The notes: generated by a model from the sequence alone, not told the origin. DNA of 64,000 nt from CAVWTN01 sp963757945 (GCA_963757945.1 CAVWTN010000002.1:992001-1056000), one strand, 5' to 3'. Shown: positions 17,923-27,584, counted from the first letter of the stretch. Program-made: numbers and translations.

Positions 17923-18372
17923 TTGCGCGCGGTCGTAACCCGCGTCAACGAAGCCCGCGTCACGATCGACGGTGAGACCACCGCTTCGATCGGGCGCGGG
18001 CTTCTCGTGTTGCTCGGCGTGTCACGCGATGACGGGCCCGACGACGCGCGGTACCTGGCCGCGAAGATCGCGGGCCTGCGCATCTTCGCCGATGCCGAAG
18101 GCGCGATGAATCTGGACCTCGCCGAAGCGGGCGGCGAGATCCTGGTCGTCTCGCAATTCACGCTCTACGGCGACGCGCGCAAAGGCCGCCGCCCGTCGTT
18201 CATCACGGCCGCCGGCGGCGAACTCGGCGAGTTGCTCTACGAACGCGTCGTCGCGGAATTACGCGCGCTCGGGCACCGCGTGCAGACCGGCCGCTTCGGC
18301 GCGACGATGGACGTCGCATCGAGGAACCACGGCCCCGTCACGATCCTGCTGGACAGCAAGCGAGGGTTCTAA
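17923..18372 (+). CDS. dtd: D-aminoacyl-tRNA deacylase
   Basis: Removes D-amino acids and glycine mischarged on tRNA, a cytoplasmic proofreading function. The protein has the normal length (149 aa) and the two defining motifs: SQFTLYGDARKGRRPSF in the middle and NHGPVTILLDS (the Gly-cisPro element) near the C-terminus. It starts with TTG, with GGAG two bases before it, nine bases after the isocitrate lyase stop, so the two genes are probably co-transcribed. It converges on clpB. The 96 bases between them contain a small ATCGGC-TTT-GCCGAT hairpin (18443-18457) with no T-run. Confidence 0.95.
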   Translation: MRAVVTRVNEARVTIDGETTASIGRGLLVLLGVSRDDGPDDARYLAAKIAGLRIFADAEGAMNLDLAEAGGEILVVSQFTLYGDARKGRRPSFITAAGGELGELLYERVVAELRALGHRVQTGRFGATMDVASRNHGPVTILLDSKRGF

Positions 18373-18468
18373 GCGGCCATATCGCTTTCACGTTGCGGTG
18401 ACATATGCCGACGGCCGCCGATTCGAACCCTTGAAGCTGGATATCGGCTTTGCCGATCCTTGGTGCCC

Positions 18469-21096
18469 TCAGTTCACGCTTGCCGGGACGCGGCCGGAAT
18501 CCGCGGCGAACGTCAGCTCGCCGCGGGCGCTGTCGTAGTCGACGGCGACGACGTCGCCTTCTTTGACCTCGCCTCCGAGGATGCGGCGGCCGAGCGGGGT
18601 TTCGAGTTCGCGCTGGATCGCGCGCTTGAGCGGGCGGGCGCCGTAGACCGGATCGTAGCCGGCCTTCACCAGGTGCGCGCGGGCGGCGGGCGCGAGCTCG
18701 AGCGTGATGCGGCGATCGGCCAGGCGCGAGCGCAGGCGATCGAGTTGGATCTCGAGGATGCGGTCGAGCTGCTCTTCACCGAGCGCGGTGAAGACGACGA
18801 TCTCGTCGACGCGGTTGAGGAACTCCGGGCGGAAGTTGCGGCGCAATTCGTCGAGCACGGTCGCGCGCATGACCGCGTAATCGGCCCCGGCGCCGTTCCC
18901 CGAACCCGTCGCATCGAGGATTCGGTTCGAGCCGATGTTCGAGGTCATGATCAGGATCGTGTTCTTGAAATCGACCGTGCGGCCCTGACCGTCGGTCAGG
19001 CGGCCGTCGTCGAGGATCTGTAAGAACACGTTGAACACTTCCGGCGCGGCCTTCTCGATCTCGTCGAACAGCACGACGGAGAACGGCCGGCGGCGGACCG
19101 CTTCGGTCAACTGCCCGCCCTCTTCGAAGCCGACGTAGCCGGGCGGCGCGCCGATCAGCCGCGAGACGGAGTGCTTCTCCATGTACTCCGACATGTCGAT
19201 GCGCACCATCGCGCGTTCGTCGTCGAACAGATAGCTCGCGAGCGCGCGCGCGAGTTCGGTCTTGCCGACGCCGGTCGGCCCGAGGAAGATGAACGAGCCG
19301 ATCGGCCGGTTCGGATCGGAGAGCCCGGAGCGCGAACGGATCACGGCCTCCGCGACCGCGGTGACCGCCTCGTCTTGCCCGATCACGCGCTTGTGCAGCT
19401 CGTCGTCGAGCTTGAGCAGCTTGCGCATCTCGCCTTCGAGCAGCTTCGAGACGGGGATCCCGGTCCAGCGGCTGATGATGTCGGCGATGTCCTCTTCGTC
19501 GACTTCCTCTTTGAGCAGACGGCTCTCGCCGGTCGCCAGCGCCGCGTCTTGCGTCTTGAGCTGCTTCTCGAGCTCCGTGAGCTTGCCGTAGCGCAGCGCG
19601 GCCGCGCGATTGAGATCGTATTGCCGCTCGGCTTGATCGATCTCGGTCTTCGTCTGTTCGATCTGCTCGCGCAACACGCGCGTCTTTTGGACAGCGTTCT
19701 TTTCCATCTGCCAGCGCGCGGCGACGCCGTCCGAATCAGCGCGCAGTTCGGCAATCTCTTTCTCGATACGCGCCAGGCGCGTCTTCGAGCCTTCGTCGGA
19801 TTCTTTGCGCAGCGCTTCGCGTTCGATCTCGAGCTGCATGATGCGGCGGTGCGCTTCATCGAGCTCTTGCGGCATCGAATCGATCTCGGTGCGCAGCTTC
19901 GCCCCGGCTTCGTCGACCAAATCGATCGCCTTGTCGGGCAAGAAACGGTCGGCGATGTAGCGGTTCGAGAGCGTCGCTGCGGCGACGAGCGCCGAATCCT
20001 TGATCCGCACGCCGTGATGCACTTCGTAGCGCTCGCGCAGGCCGCGCAGGATCGAGATCGTATCCTCGACGCTCGGCTGATCGACGAAGACCGGCTGGAA
20101 GCGCCGTTCGAGCGCCGCATCCTTTTCGATGTGCTTGCGGTATTCATCGAGCGTCGTCGCGCCGATCATGTGCAGCTCGCCGCGCGCGAGCATCGGCTTG
20201 AGCAGATTCCCCGCGTCCATCGAGCCTTCGGTCTTCCCGGCGCCGACGACGGTGTGCAGCTCGTCGACGAAGAGCAAAACGCGCCCCTCGGAGCTCTGCA
20301 CTTCCTTGAGCACCGCCTTGAGCCGCTCTTCGAATTCGCCGCGATATTTCGCGCCGGCGATCAGCGCGCCCATGTCGAGCGTGATCACGCGCTTGTCCTT
20401 GAGGCCCTCGGGGACGTCTCCGCGGACGATGCGCTGCGCGAGCCCTTCGACGATCGCCGTCTTTCCGACGCCCGGTTCACCGATGAGGACCGGATTGTTC
20501 TTCGTGCGGCGTGAGAGGACTTGGATCACGCGCCGGATCTCGTCGTCGCGGCCGATGACGGGATCGAGTTTTCCTTGCTCCGCGTCCTTGTTCAGGTCGC
20601 GCCCGAAGCGCTCGAGCGTCTGGTAGGTGCCTTCGGGATTCTGCGAGGTGACGCGCTGGTTGCCGCGCACTTCGCGTAGCGCGACCAGCAGCTTATCGCG
20701 GTTGACGTTCACGCCGGCAAAGAGCTTGCCGAGATCCTTGTCTTGCGCGAGCGCGAGCAAGAGATGCTCGACGGAAACGTACTCGTCCTGGAGGGCCTTC
20801 GCCTCGGCGTCGGCGGCCGTCAGCGTGCGCGCGAGCGCATTCGAAAGCGTCGGGCCTTGATCCGCGGAGCCGGAGAGGCGCGGCAGCCGGCCGATCGCTT
20901 CATCGACGCGCTTCGTAAACGACGGGACATCGACGCCGGCCTTACCGAGTAAGGACGCGGCCAAGCCGTCCTTCTGATCGAGCAGCGCCGCGAGCAGATG
21001 CTCGTTCGAGGTCTGCGGATTACGTTCGGAGAGCGCCCGCTGGTAGGCCGCATTGAGGGCCTCCTGGACGCGGTCGGTCATGCGGTCGGCATTCAT
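18469..21096 (-). CDS. clpB: ATP-dependent disaggregase ClpB
   Basis: AAA+ chaperone that, with DnaK, extracts polypeptides from aggregates. The order is the N-terminal double Clp repeat (residues 1-145), AAA-1 with Walker A GEPGVGKTAIVEGLAQ, the coiled-coil middle domain of about 110 residues (Glu-, Lys- and Arg-rich, around 400-520) that distinguishes ClpB from ClpA/ClpC, and AAA-2 with GPTGVGKTELARALA. Full length is about 875 aa. I place the start at the ATG at 21096, where MNADRMTDRVQEAL aligns with the ClpB N-terminus. No Shine-Dalgarno sequence is visible and TATTGT lies five bases before it. No CIRCE element is seen. Confidence 0.97.
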   Translation of the reverse strand: MNADRMTDRVQEALNAAYQRALSERNPQTSNEHLLAALLDQKDGLAASLLGKAGVDVPSFTKRVDEAIGRLPRLSGSADQGPTLSNALARTLTAADAEAKALQDEYVSVEHLLLALAQDKDLGKLFAGVNVNRDKLLVALREVRGNQRVTSQNPEGTYQTLERFGRDLNKDAEQGKLDPVIGRDDEIRRVIQVLSRRTKNNPVLIGEPGVGKTAIVEGLAQRIVRGDVPEGLKDKRVITLDMGALIAGAKYRGEFEERLKAVLKEVQSSEGRVLLFVDELHTVVGAGKTEGSMDAGNLLKPMLARGELHMIGATTLDEYRKHIEKDAALERRFQPVFVDQPSVEDTISILRGLRERYEVHHGVRIKDSALVAAATLSNRYIADRFLPDKAIDLVDEAGAKLRTEIDSMPQELDEAHRRIMQLEIEREALRKESDEGSKTRLARIEKEIAELRADSDGVAARWQMEKNAVQKTRVLREQIEQTKTEIDQAERQYDLNRAAALRYGKLTELEKQLKTQDAALATGESRLLKEEVDEEDIADIISRWTGIPVSKLLEGEMRKLLKLDDELHKRVIGQDEAVTAVAEAVIRSRSGLSDPNRPIGSFIFLGPTGVGKTELARALASYLFDDERAMVRIDMSEYMEKHSVSRLIGAPPGYVGFEEGGQLTEAVRRRPFSVVLFDEIEKAAPEVFNVFLQILDDGRLTDGQGRTVDFKNTILIMTSNIGSNRILDATGSGNGAGADYAVMRATVLDELRRNFRPEFLNRVDEIVVFTALGEEQLDRILEIQLDRLRSRLADRRITLELAPAARAHLVKAGYDPVYGARPLKRAIQRELETPLGRRILGGEVKEGDVVAVDYDSARGELTFAADSGRVPASVN

Positions 21097-21188
21097 AGCA
21101 CACAATACAACCCGCATCCGGACACTTTTGTTGCAGGGGGAACCTCCGCTCGGGCGGCTTCATTCGAGCGCTCGTCGAAGGTTCGGCC

Positions 21189-22349
21189 GTGCCGCCTGAA
21201 CTGCCGTCACCGTCGCCCGCCGAACTGACGCCCGCAGGCGCTGCGCGCACGCCGCCCGCGATCGAATCGGGTTCGTTCCACGCGTACTTCGTCTTCGATC
21301 TCGCCGACACGATCGATTTGGCAGCGGTCGAACGGCTCGTCCGCGCACCCCGCGAGGACGTCGCCCGCGCGCCGCTCCAACTGCGGCGCGAAGCGTCCTC
21401 GGGCTTCATCGAGTTCCCGGTCGCGCCGGTCACACTGCGCTTTCCCGGCGTCGCGACCGCCTCGGGCAACGCCGCGATCCGGGCGAAGATCTTCGATTAC
21501 GGCGTGATCTCGTTGCGCCTGACGTTGCCGTTCTCGGGAAGTTGGTACGATTTCGCCGCGTTCACGCGAACGCTGCGCAACGACGCCGAACTGGGGCGGA
21601 TCGCGGACGCCGCACTCGCCACGCTCTCCTCCGAGATCGCCGACGCGCTCGACGACCGGCACGAGCCGCTCGTCGAGGATTACTTCGTATTCGAAGTGCA
21701 GGCGTTCTCGCGCACGATCCTCGCGAACGAGCTGCTCGAGGAATATGGAGGGGAGCTCGCGAGCCTCGTGCTCTGCGAACGGCGCCGCCTGATGCCGCTC
21801 GAGCGGGCCGAAGCGCTGCGCGTCAACTTCGCGTACTTCGAGGACGATCTCGCGATCGTGCAATGGGACACCGCCTTCGTCTACGACCGCCCGGAGAGCG
21901 CCGCCGCGATCGAGGACATTCTGGAGTTCGCGAACACGCAGCTCGCCGAGCTGCGCACCTACGACGCGCTGCTCGACGCCGAACTCGACTCGATCTACAA
22001 ACTGGACCCGAAGAACGTCGATCGCCAGTCCGGCCGCCGCGGGCCGCAAAAATCAGCGGACCGTCTCCGCTACCTGATCGTCGACATCCACGAGCTGACC
22101 GACCGCTCGACGAACTCGCTCAAGATCATCGGCGACGCGTACTACGCCCGCCTCTATCGCGGCGCCGCCGGCCGCCTCGGCCTCAAGGACTGGCAATTCC
22201 AAATCGAGACGAAGCTGCAGAGCGTGCGCGATCTCTATCGCTTCTTCCACGACGAGGCGCAAAGCCGGCGCGGCGAGTTTCTGGAAGTGGTCGTGATCGC
22301 GCTGATCTTCCTGGAAGTCATCATCGGGCTCTTCGCGCTACGCCATTAG
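21189..22349 (+). CDS. RMD1/DUF155-like protein with C-terminal membrane anchor
   Basis: A 386-residue protein resembling the RMD1/DUF155 family, known from yeast sporulation and mitochondrial proteins and widespread but uncharacterised in bacteria. The central region contains the aromatic EDYFVFEVQAF stretch and acidic segments. The C-terminal part has a helical region rich in charged residues, then a single hydrophobic segment (EFLEVVVIALIFLEVIIGLFAL) that ends the protein. This tail anchor is characteristic of the family. A GTG at 21189 starts the frame. No Shine-Dalgarno sequence is obvious. It is divergent from clpB and convergent with the SelB-domain gene, and is likely a single-gene unit. 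Confidence 0.75.
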   Translation: MPPELPSPSPAELTPAGAARTPPAIESGSFHAYFVFDLADTIDLAAVERLVRAPREDVARAPLQLRREASSGFIEFPVAPVTLRFPGVATASGNAAIRAKIFDYGVISLRLTLPFSGSWYDFAAFTRTLRNDAELGRIADAALATLSSEIADALDDRHEPLVEDYFVFEVQAFSRTILANELLEEYGGELASLVLCERRRLMPLERAEALRVNFAYFEDDLAIVQWDTAFVYDRPESAAAIEDILEFANTQLAELRTYDALLDAELDSIYKLDPKNVDRQSGRRGPQKSADRLRYLIVDIHELTDRSTNSLKIIGDAYYARLYRGAAGRLGLKDWQFQIETKLQSVRDLYRFFHDEAQSRRGEFLEVVVIALIFLEVIIGLFALRH

Positions 22350-22358
22350 CGCGATCGC

Positions 22359-22970
22359 TCAGTCGGCGGCGAACGCCGCAGGCACGCTCGACGGCGAGAG
22401 CCGGTTGTCGCCGTCGCGCACGGTGACTCCGCTCGCGTCGAAGAACTCCAAGAGCGGGACCGCGTACTTGCGCGACGTGCCGATCGCATCCCGGAATTGC
22501 GCCACGGTGACGTGGCCGCGTTCGCGCAGCTCGCGTTCGAGCGCCGCGCGGATCGCGGCGACCTGCTCGCTGCGGTAAAGATCGTCGCCGACGCGCACGA
22601 GCGCGCCCGAGGCGAACAGCGTGTCGAGCGCGAGATCGAGTCCGGGGATGCGGGCCGAGCGCATCGCCGCGGCGAGCGCACGGCGGGCGACGGGCGCGTT
22701 CGGCCGCTGCGGATCGGCTGCGAACGCGGCGTCGAAGAACGCGCGCTGCTCGCGCCCCAGCCGCGGGACGAACGAAGGCGTCGCGTAATAGCCGGCGCGA
22801 TAGGCTAAGCGCCCTTCGCCGACGGGTGCAGCAAGCAAAGCGACGAGCGCCCGCTCGTCGATCTCGAGCAGACGCGCTACGCCCAAGGCGGTCATTCCGA
22901 ACGCCCACGGTTTCGCCGCTTCGTTTTCCCCGAGCACCGCGAGGACGCGAGCGACGACCTCGTCCATCAC
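22359..22970 (-). CDS. Free-standing SelB C-terminal winged-helix domain protein
   Basis: This 203-residue protein matches only the C-terminal half of the selenocysteine-specific elongation factor SelB. The segment VTVAQFRDAIGTSRKYAVPLLE, with LEFFD following, is the hallmark of the last winged-helix domains that bind the SECIS RNA hairpin. The region before it (GRLAYRAGYYATPSFV, FFDAAFAADPQRPNAPV) corresponds to the preceding winged helices. No GTPase domain is encoded here or upstream, where trxA ends 13 bases before the ATG. Either selB is split, with its GTPase half elsewhere, or this is a remnant or repurposed RNA/DNA-binding protein. Co-transcription with trxA is likely. Confidence 0.75.
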   Translation of the reverse strand: MMDEVVARVLAVLGENEAAKPWAFGMTALGVARLLEIDERALVALLAAPVGEGRLAYRAGYYATPSFVPRLGREQRAFFDAAFAADPQRPNAPVARRALAAAMRSARIPGLDLALDTLFASGALVRVGDDLYRSEQVAAIRAALERELRERGHVTVAQFRDAIGTSRKYAVPLLEFFDASGVTVRDGDNRLSPSSVPAAFAAD

Positions 22971-22983
22971 GCGCCCAGTGGAA

Positions 22984-23316
22984 CTAGGCGACGGCGAGAT
23001 GCCGAACGAGTACCTCGTTGATCTTCCCTTCGGGAACGAATCCGACGACGCGATCGACCGCTTCCCCGCCCTTGAAGAGGATCAGGCACGGGATCCCGGA
23101 GACGTGGTACTGCCCCGCAAGCCCCGGATTCTCGTCGGTGTTCAGTTTGAGGAATTTGACGCGCCCGGCATACGACGTCGCGAGCTTTTCAACGACGGGA
23201 GCGAGCATCTTACACGGGCCGCACCACGGGGCCCAAAAATCGACGAGAACGGGCTGATCGCTAGCGAGCACGTCCTGCTGGAAGGTCGCCTGCGAAACGT
23301 CGGGGAGTGCGCTCAT
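22984..23316 (-). CDS. trxA: Thioredoxin
   Basis: Cytoplasmic disulfide reductase with the classical WCGPCK active site (in VDFWAPWCGPCKMLAPVV) and the conserved cis-proline in VSGIPCLILFKGG. Notably a Cys follows that proline, where most thioredoxins have Thr. The length of 110 aa is normal. The ATG at 23316 is preceded by a purine-rich AAGGAAAAGGA tract. The frame extends farther upstream but that part shows no conservation. It is followed after 13 bases by the SelB-domain gene and is divergent from the Uma2 gene. The 199-base spacer between them shows no gene. Confidence 0.96.
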   Translation of the reverse strand: MSALPDVSQATFQQDVLASDQPVLVDFWAPWCGPCKMLAPVVEKLATSYAGRVKFLKLNTDENPGLAGQYHVSGIPCLILFKGGEAVDRVVGFVPEGKINEVLVRHLAVA

Positions 23317-23515
23317 GTCCTTTTCCTTACCTCCGGCAGCTAGGACCGCCGGGAAACCTGCGCGGTTGCGCCCGGCTTTCCTGCCTGCTCCACCAAGCCG
23401 GAAGCGCAACTCCAGCCGCCGCCGGTCGACGGCGCCGGCTGGCCGCCGGCCTCCAATCCGGCTAAGATTGCTGCAATACGGGCGCAACACGGCACCGGCA
23501 AGATTGGAGCGTGCT

Positions 23516-24091
23516 ATGGCGACTGATTATCGAACCCGGCCGTTCACCGTCGAAGAATATTTCAAGCTCGTCGAAGTCGGCATCCTCGCCGAAGACGAGC
23601 GCGTCGAGTTGCTCGACGGCGAGATCGTCCTGATGGCCCCGATCGGGCCGGACCATAACAGCGTCGTGCTTCGCATGAACCAGTTCCTCGTGTCGCGCCT
23701 GGGCGGGCGCGCGATGGTGTTGCCCCAAGGCTCGATGCGCCTTTCCCGCATCTCGGCGCCGGAACCCGACTTCTGCGTGCTCCGCCCGAAGGACGACTTC
23801 TATCGCGCGGCGCTTGCCGAGCCGGAGGACGTCATCGCGCTCGTCGAGGTGGCGAGCACCTCGCTCGCGTACGATCGGGGCCGAAAGCTGCGCGCGTATG
23901 CGCGCGCCGGCATCCCCGAATACTGGATCGCCGATCTCATTGCGTGGACCGTGGTCCGGTACCGGAATCCAAACGATCTCGGCTACGCCGAGAGCACCAT
24001 CAACTCCGGAGACGATGAAATCGCGCTCGCAGCGATCCCCGAGATCAGCTTCCGGGTCTCGGAACTGCTCGGCCCGCCGGATTTGGCCTAG
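23516..24091 (+). CDS. Uma2-family (DUF820) endonuclease-fold protein
   Basis: A 191-residue member of the Uma2/DUF820 family, a PD-(D/E)XK-like restriction-endonuclease fold that is abundant in cyanobacteria and some soil phyla, with no settled function. The pattern is typical: FTVEEYFKLVE near the start, ERVELLDGEIV, PEPDFCVL with the metal-binding Asp, ALVEVASTSLAYDRGRKL with the catalytic Glu and Lys, and PEYWIADL. GGAG lies six bases before the ATG at 23516. It converges on the lipoprotein gene with a 4-base overlap. There is no partner gene beside it. Confidence 0.88.
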   Translation: MATDYRTRPFTVEEYFKLVEVGILAEDERVELLDGEIVLMAPIGPDHNSVVLRMNQFLVSRLGGRAMVLPQGSMRLSRISAPEPDFCVLRPKDDFYRAALAEPEDVIALVEVASTSLAYDRGRKLRAYARAGIPEYWIADLIAWTVVRYRNPNDLGYAESTINSGDDEIALAAIPEISFRVSELLGPPDLA

Positions 24092-25056
24092 TTCGAGGCG
24101 CTGCCCGGTGCCATGAGCGCGGCGGGGTTGTCGGCTCGTTCATAGCCTTCCGGCGGCGTGAAATCCGCGAGCGGCGGCGAGGACGCGAGGACGTTCGTCA
24201 TGTGGAGCCGCAGCTGAATCGGCGCCTTGCCGGGACGCGCGTCCGGAACACTGATGCGGACGGAGAGCGGAAAGCCTTCGTATTCGTCCGCCAGGTTGAT
24301 GTGGATCAGCACCTTCGTCGGCACGCGCGGCTTCCGCGCCGCCGGCCTCTGCGCGGCCGAGTTCGGCGTCGCCGCCGGCGCGACCGGCTTCGGCGCCGCC
24401 GCAGTCACCGTGATATCGAGCGCGGTCGTCGCGTGGCCGTCCACGCGCTCGCTGCCCGCGCCGGCCATCGTCAATTCGACCGGCGGCATGGTCTTCAACA
24501 TGGCGAGCCACGGTAAGCTGCCCGGCTTACGCGCGGCGGGATTCGCCGATGCCTGCGGCACGGGCGGGCTGGGGGCAGCGGTGGCACCGGCGTTCGCGGT
24601 CGCGGCTGCGTCCGGCACCTGAAGCGGCGCGGGCTCCGTTGCCGACGCTACCGGGGTTGCATCGGCCTCCGGGTTCGCGCCGGATGCGCCTTTCTGCAGC
24701 CGATCGAGCGAGCTGCGGAAATACTGCTTCGCTTGCGGCGACCAGATCGTGACCACGCGCGCGGTTCGGTCGACGACGAAAACGAGATCCTGCGGGATCG
24801 GCGGCAGCGTCGTCGCCGCCTTGGGATGCGCCGAATCGGTCTCCGAAAGCGAGCGCAACTGGAAACGCGAGAGATTGTCGCGCGATTCGGTCGCGAAGAC
24901 GGCGACGAAGCTCTTCTGCGCATCGGGGTGCACTTCGAGCGTCGCGGTGGCGCCATAGCCGTGGGACCCGTCGGCGCCCGTGAACGCCGTCGAGCAGCCG
25001 CCGAGCGCCAGCACGGCGCCGAGCGCCAGGGTGCCGAGGTGCGCGTGCCGCATCAT
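24088..25056 (-). CDS. Lipoprotein of unknown function
   Basis: The protein begins with a lipoprotein signal ending LALGGC (Cys at about residue 21), so it is probably acylated and anchored outside the cytoplasmic membrane. Of its 322 residues, the first 130 of the mature part form a folded domain (FVFVVDRTARVVTIWSPQAKQYF). It is followed by a Pro/Ala/Thr-rich linker of about 50 residues, and a second domain with LTMAGAGSERVDGHATTALDITV that resembles lipoprotein-carrier-like beta folds. I cannot assign a family. Its ATG overlaps the gyrA stop codon (ATGA), so translation is coupled to gyrA, an odd partner. Confidence 0.75.
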   Translation of the reverse strand: MMRHAHLGTLALGAVLALGGCSTAFTGADGSHGYGATATLEVHPDAQKSFVAVFATESRDNLSRFQLRSLSETDSAHPKAATTLPPIPQDLVFVVDRTARVVTIWSPQAKQYFRSSLDRLQKGASGANPEADATPVASATEPAPLQVPDAAATANAGATAAPSPPVPQASANPAARKPGSLPWLAMLKTMPPVELTMAGAGSERVDGHATTALDITVTAAAPKPVAPAATPNSAAQRPAARKPRVPTKVLIHINLADEYEGFPLSVRISVPDARPGKAPIQLRLHMTNVLASSPPLADFTPPEGYERADNPAALMAPGSASN

Positions 25057-27584
25057 GCGCCCCCGTTCGAAGGCACGCCGCCCGGCAGCTCGCCCGTGAT
25101 GTCGGCGATCGTCTTGACTTGCTGTCCGAGGTTCGTGATCGCGATGACCTCGTCGCCCTCGGCCAGGCGTTGCAGCCGCACGCCCTTCGTCGAGCGGCCG
25201 GCCCTGCGGATCTCGGAGACGCGGATCCGAATCACCTGATTGGCCGAGGTGATGATCAGGACTTCGTCGTCGGGGCGCACGAGGATCTGATCGACGACCG
25301 AGCCGATGTCCTTCTCCTTCGCGAACGCCTTCACGCCCTTACCGCCGCGCGAGATGTGGCGGTACTCCTCGATCGGCGTGCGTTTGCCGTACGCCTGCGA
25401 GGTCACGATCAGCACCTCGCGCCGATCGTCTTCCACGACGTCCATCGCGATGACCGAGTCGCCCGGGGCCAGCGTGATCGCGCGCACTCCGCGCGCGGCG
25501 CGTCCCATCGGCCGCACGTCGGTCTCGTTGAAGTGCACCGCCATCCCTTCGCGCGTCGCGAGGATGATGTCGCGCGTTCCGTCCGAGAGGTCGACGGCCA
25601 ACAGCTCGTCGTCGTCGTCCAGATTGACGGCGTTGAGGCCGTTGCGCCGCACGTTCGAGAAGTCGGCGAGCGCCGTCTTCTTGATGACGCCGCGTCGCGT
25701 GACCATCACGAGATAGCGATTGTCGCCCTCGAAGCTCGTGATCGGGAAGACCGCGGTCACGTTCTCGCCCGGCGGCAGCGTGAGCAGGTTGACGAGCGCC
25801 GTGCCGCGCGACTGGCGCGTGCTGTCGGGGATCTCGTAGCCGCGCAGACGGTACGCCCGCCCCTTGTTCGTGAAGAACAGCACGTGCTGGTGCGTCGAGC
25901 ACATGAAGAAGTTTTGCACGACGTCTTCGCGCTTGAGGTTCGCGATGCCGATGACGCCGCGCCCGCCGCGATTCTGCGAGCGGAACGTATCGACCGAGAC
26001 GCGCTTGATGTAACCGCCGACGGTCGAGGTCACGACGACCGGCGTGTCCGCGATGAAGTCCTCGACGTTGAACTCGTCTTCGGCCGGCAGGATCTGCGTG
26101 CGCCGCGGATCGCCGAAGCGCCGGCGCAATTCGAGCGTCTCGAGCTTGACGATCCCGGCCACGCGCCGGTCGCTCGCGAGAATGTCTTCCAGCTCCGCGA
26201 TCGTCTTGAGCAGCTCCGCGTACTCGTCCTCGATCTTCTTGCGTTCGAGGCCCGTGAGCGTGCGCAGGCGCATGTCGAGGATCGCGTTCGCCTGCAGCAC
26301 CGAAAGGGCGAAGCGCCCGACCAGCCGTTCGCGCGCGCGTTCCGTCGTGTCGCTGTCGCGAATGATCGCGATGACTTCGTCGATGTTGTCGAGCGCGATC
26401 CGGAAGCCTTCGAGGAGGTGCGCGCGTTCGCGCGCCTTCGTCAGATCGTAGGTCGTCCGGCGGCGAATGACGTCTTTGCGGTGCGCGATGTAATGCTCGA
26501 GCATCGACTTGAGCGAGAGCACGCGCGGTTCGAGCGGCGAGGGCGCGGCGCCCGGGCGCGCCTCGCCGGACGGCGTCGCCGGCACGAGCGCGAGCATGTT
26601 GAAGCCGAAGCTCGTCTGCAGCGGCGTGTGCTTGTAGAGCTGATTGAGCACGACGTTCGGCGTGGCGTTGCGCTGGAGTTCGACGACGACGCGCAGGCCT
26701 TTGCGCGAGGATTCATCGTCCAGCCGCGAGATGCCGACGATGCGCTTCTCCGCGTGCGCGTCGGCGATCGCCTCGACGATGCGCGACTTGACGACCTGGA
26801 AGGGCACCTCCGTGATGATGATCTTGCTCTTGCCCTTCTCTTCCACGATCTCGGCCTTGCCGCGCACGACGACGGTCCCGCGGCCGGTCTTGTAAGCCGT
26901 GCGGATCGCTTCTTTGCCGAGGATGATGCCGGCCGTCGGAAAATCGGGGCCCTGCACGATGTCGCAGATCGCATCGTCGTCGGCGTTCGGATCGTCGACC
27001 AAGAGCGCGACCGCATCGCAGATCTCGGCGACGTTGTGCGGCGGAATGTTCGTCGCCATGCCGACCGCGATGCCGCTCGAGCCGTTGACGAGCAGCTGCG
27101 GCAGGCGCGCCGGAAGGACGACCGGCTCGGTCGTCTGGTTGTCGAAGTTGGGAACGAAATCGACCGTCTCTTTGTCGATGTCGGCCAGCATTTCAAGCGC
27201 GATACGGGCCAAGCGCGCTTCGGTGTAGCGGTAGGCGGCCGGCGGATCGCCGTCGATCGAGCCGAAGTTGCCGTGTCCGTCGATCAGCGGGTAGCGCAGC
27301 GTGAAATCTTGCGCCAGGCGGACGAGCGCATCGTAGACCGACGAATCGCCGTGCGGGTGGAAGCTCTTGAGCACTTCACCGATGACGCCGGCGCACTTGC
27401 GGTGCTGCTTGCCGGGGTCCATGCCCATCTCGCGCATCGCGTAGAGGATGCGGCGCTGGACGGGCTTGAGGCCGTCGCGGACGTCGGGGAGCGCGCGCGA
27501 GGCGATGACGGACATCGCATACGAGAGGTAGGACTCTCGCATCTCGTCCTCGACGTTGATCTGTGAAATACGTTCGTTATTCAA
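25053..27584 (-). CDS. gyrA: DNA gyrase subunit A
   Basis: Breakage-reunion subunit of the type II topoisomerase that introduces negative supercoils. MRESYLSYAMSVIASRALPDVRDGLKPVQRR, the quinolone-resistance region with GDSSVYDALVRLAQ, and the catalytic tyrosine in AAYRYTEARLARIA are all present. The C-terminal pinwheel repeats are recognisable, including a GyrA box of the form SRGGKG near residue 740, which favours GyrA over ParC. Length is 843 aa. The start is a TTG with GGAAG four bases upstream. gyrB is not adjacent. It is preceded by a small membrane-protein gene 23 bases upstream. Confidence 0.97.
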   Translation of the reverse strand: MNNERISQINVEDEMRESYLSYAMSVIASRALPDVRDGLKPVQRRILYAMREMGMDPGKQHRKCAGVIGEVLKSFHPHGDSSVYDALVRLAQDFTLRYPLIDGHGNFGSIDGDPPAAYRYTEARLARIALEMLADIDKETVDFVPNFDNQTTEPVVLPARLPQLLVNGSSGIAVGMATNIPPHNVAEICDAVALLVDDPNADDDAICDIVQGPDFPTAGIILGKEAIRTAYKTGRGTVVVRGKAEIVEEKGKSKIIITEVPFQVVKSRIVEAIADAHAEKRIVGISRLDDESSRKGLRVVVELQRNATPNVVLNQLYKHTPLQTSFGFNMLALVPATPSGEARPGAAPSPLEPRVLSLKSMLEHYIAHRKDVIRRRTTYDLTKARERAHLLEGFRIALDNIDEVIAIIRDSDTTERARERLVGRFALSVLQANAILDMRLRTLTGLERKKIEDEYAELLKTIAELEDILASDRRVAGIVKLETLELRRRFGDPRRTQILPAEDEFNVEDFIADTPVVVTSTVGGYIKRVSVDTFRSQNRGGRGVIGIANLKREDVVQNFFMCSTHQHVLFFTNKGRAYRLRGYEIPDSTRQSRGTALVNLLTLPPGENVTAVFPITSFEGDNRYLVMVTRRGVIKKTALADFSNVRRNGLNAVNLDDDDELLAVDLSDGTRDIILATREGMAVHFNETDVRPMGRAARGVRAITLAPGDSVIAMDVVEDDRREVLIVTSQAYGKRTPIEEYRHISRGGKGVKAFAKEKDIGSVVDQILVRPDDEVLIITSANQVIRIRVSEIRRAGRSTKGVRLQRLAEGDEVIAITNLGQQVKTIADITGELPGGVPSNGGA

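Noticed and set aside
18405..18436. T-loop-like GGGTTCGAATCGG on the minus strand, possible tRNA
   Set aside because: No acceptor stem, D-arm or anticodon arm can be folded around it, and the T-stem does not pair.
25119..27566. Plus-strand open frame of 815 codons opposite gyrA
   Set aside because: Antisense shadow; charged repetitive composition and complete GyrA motifs on the other strand.
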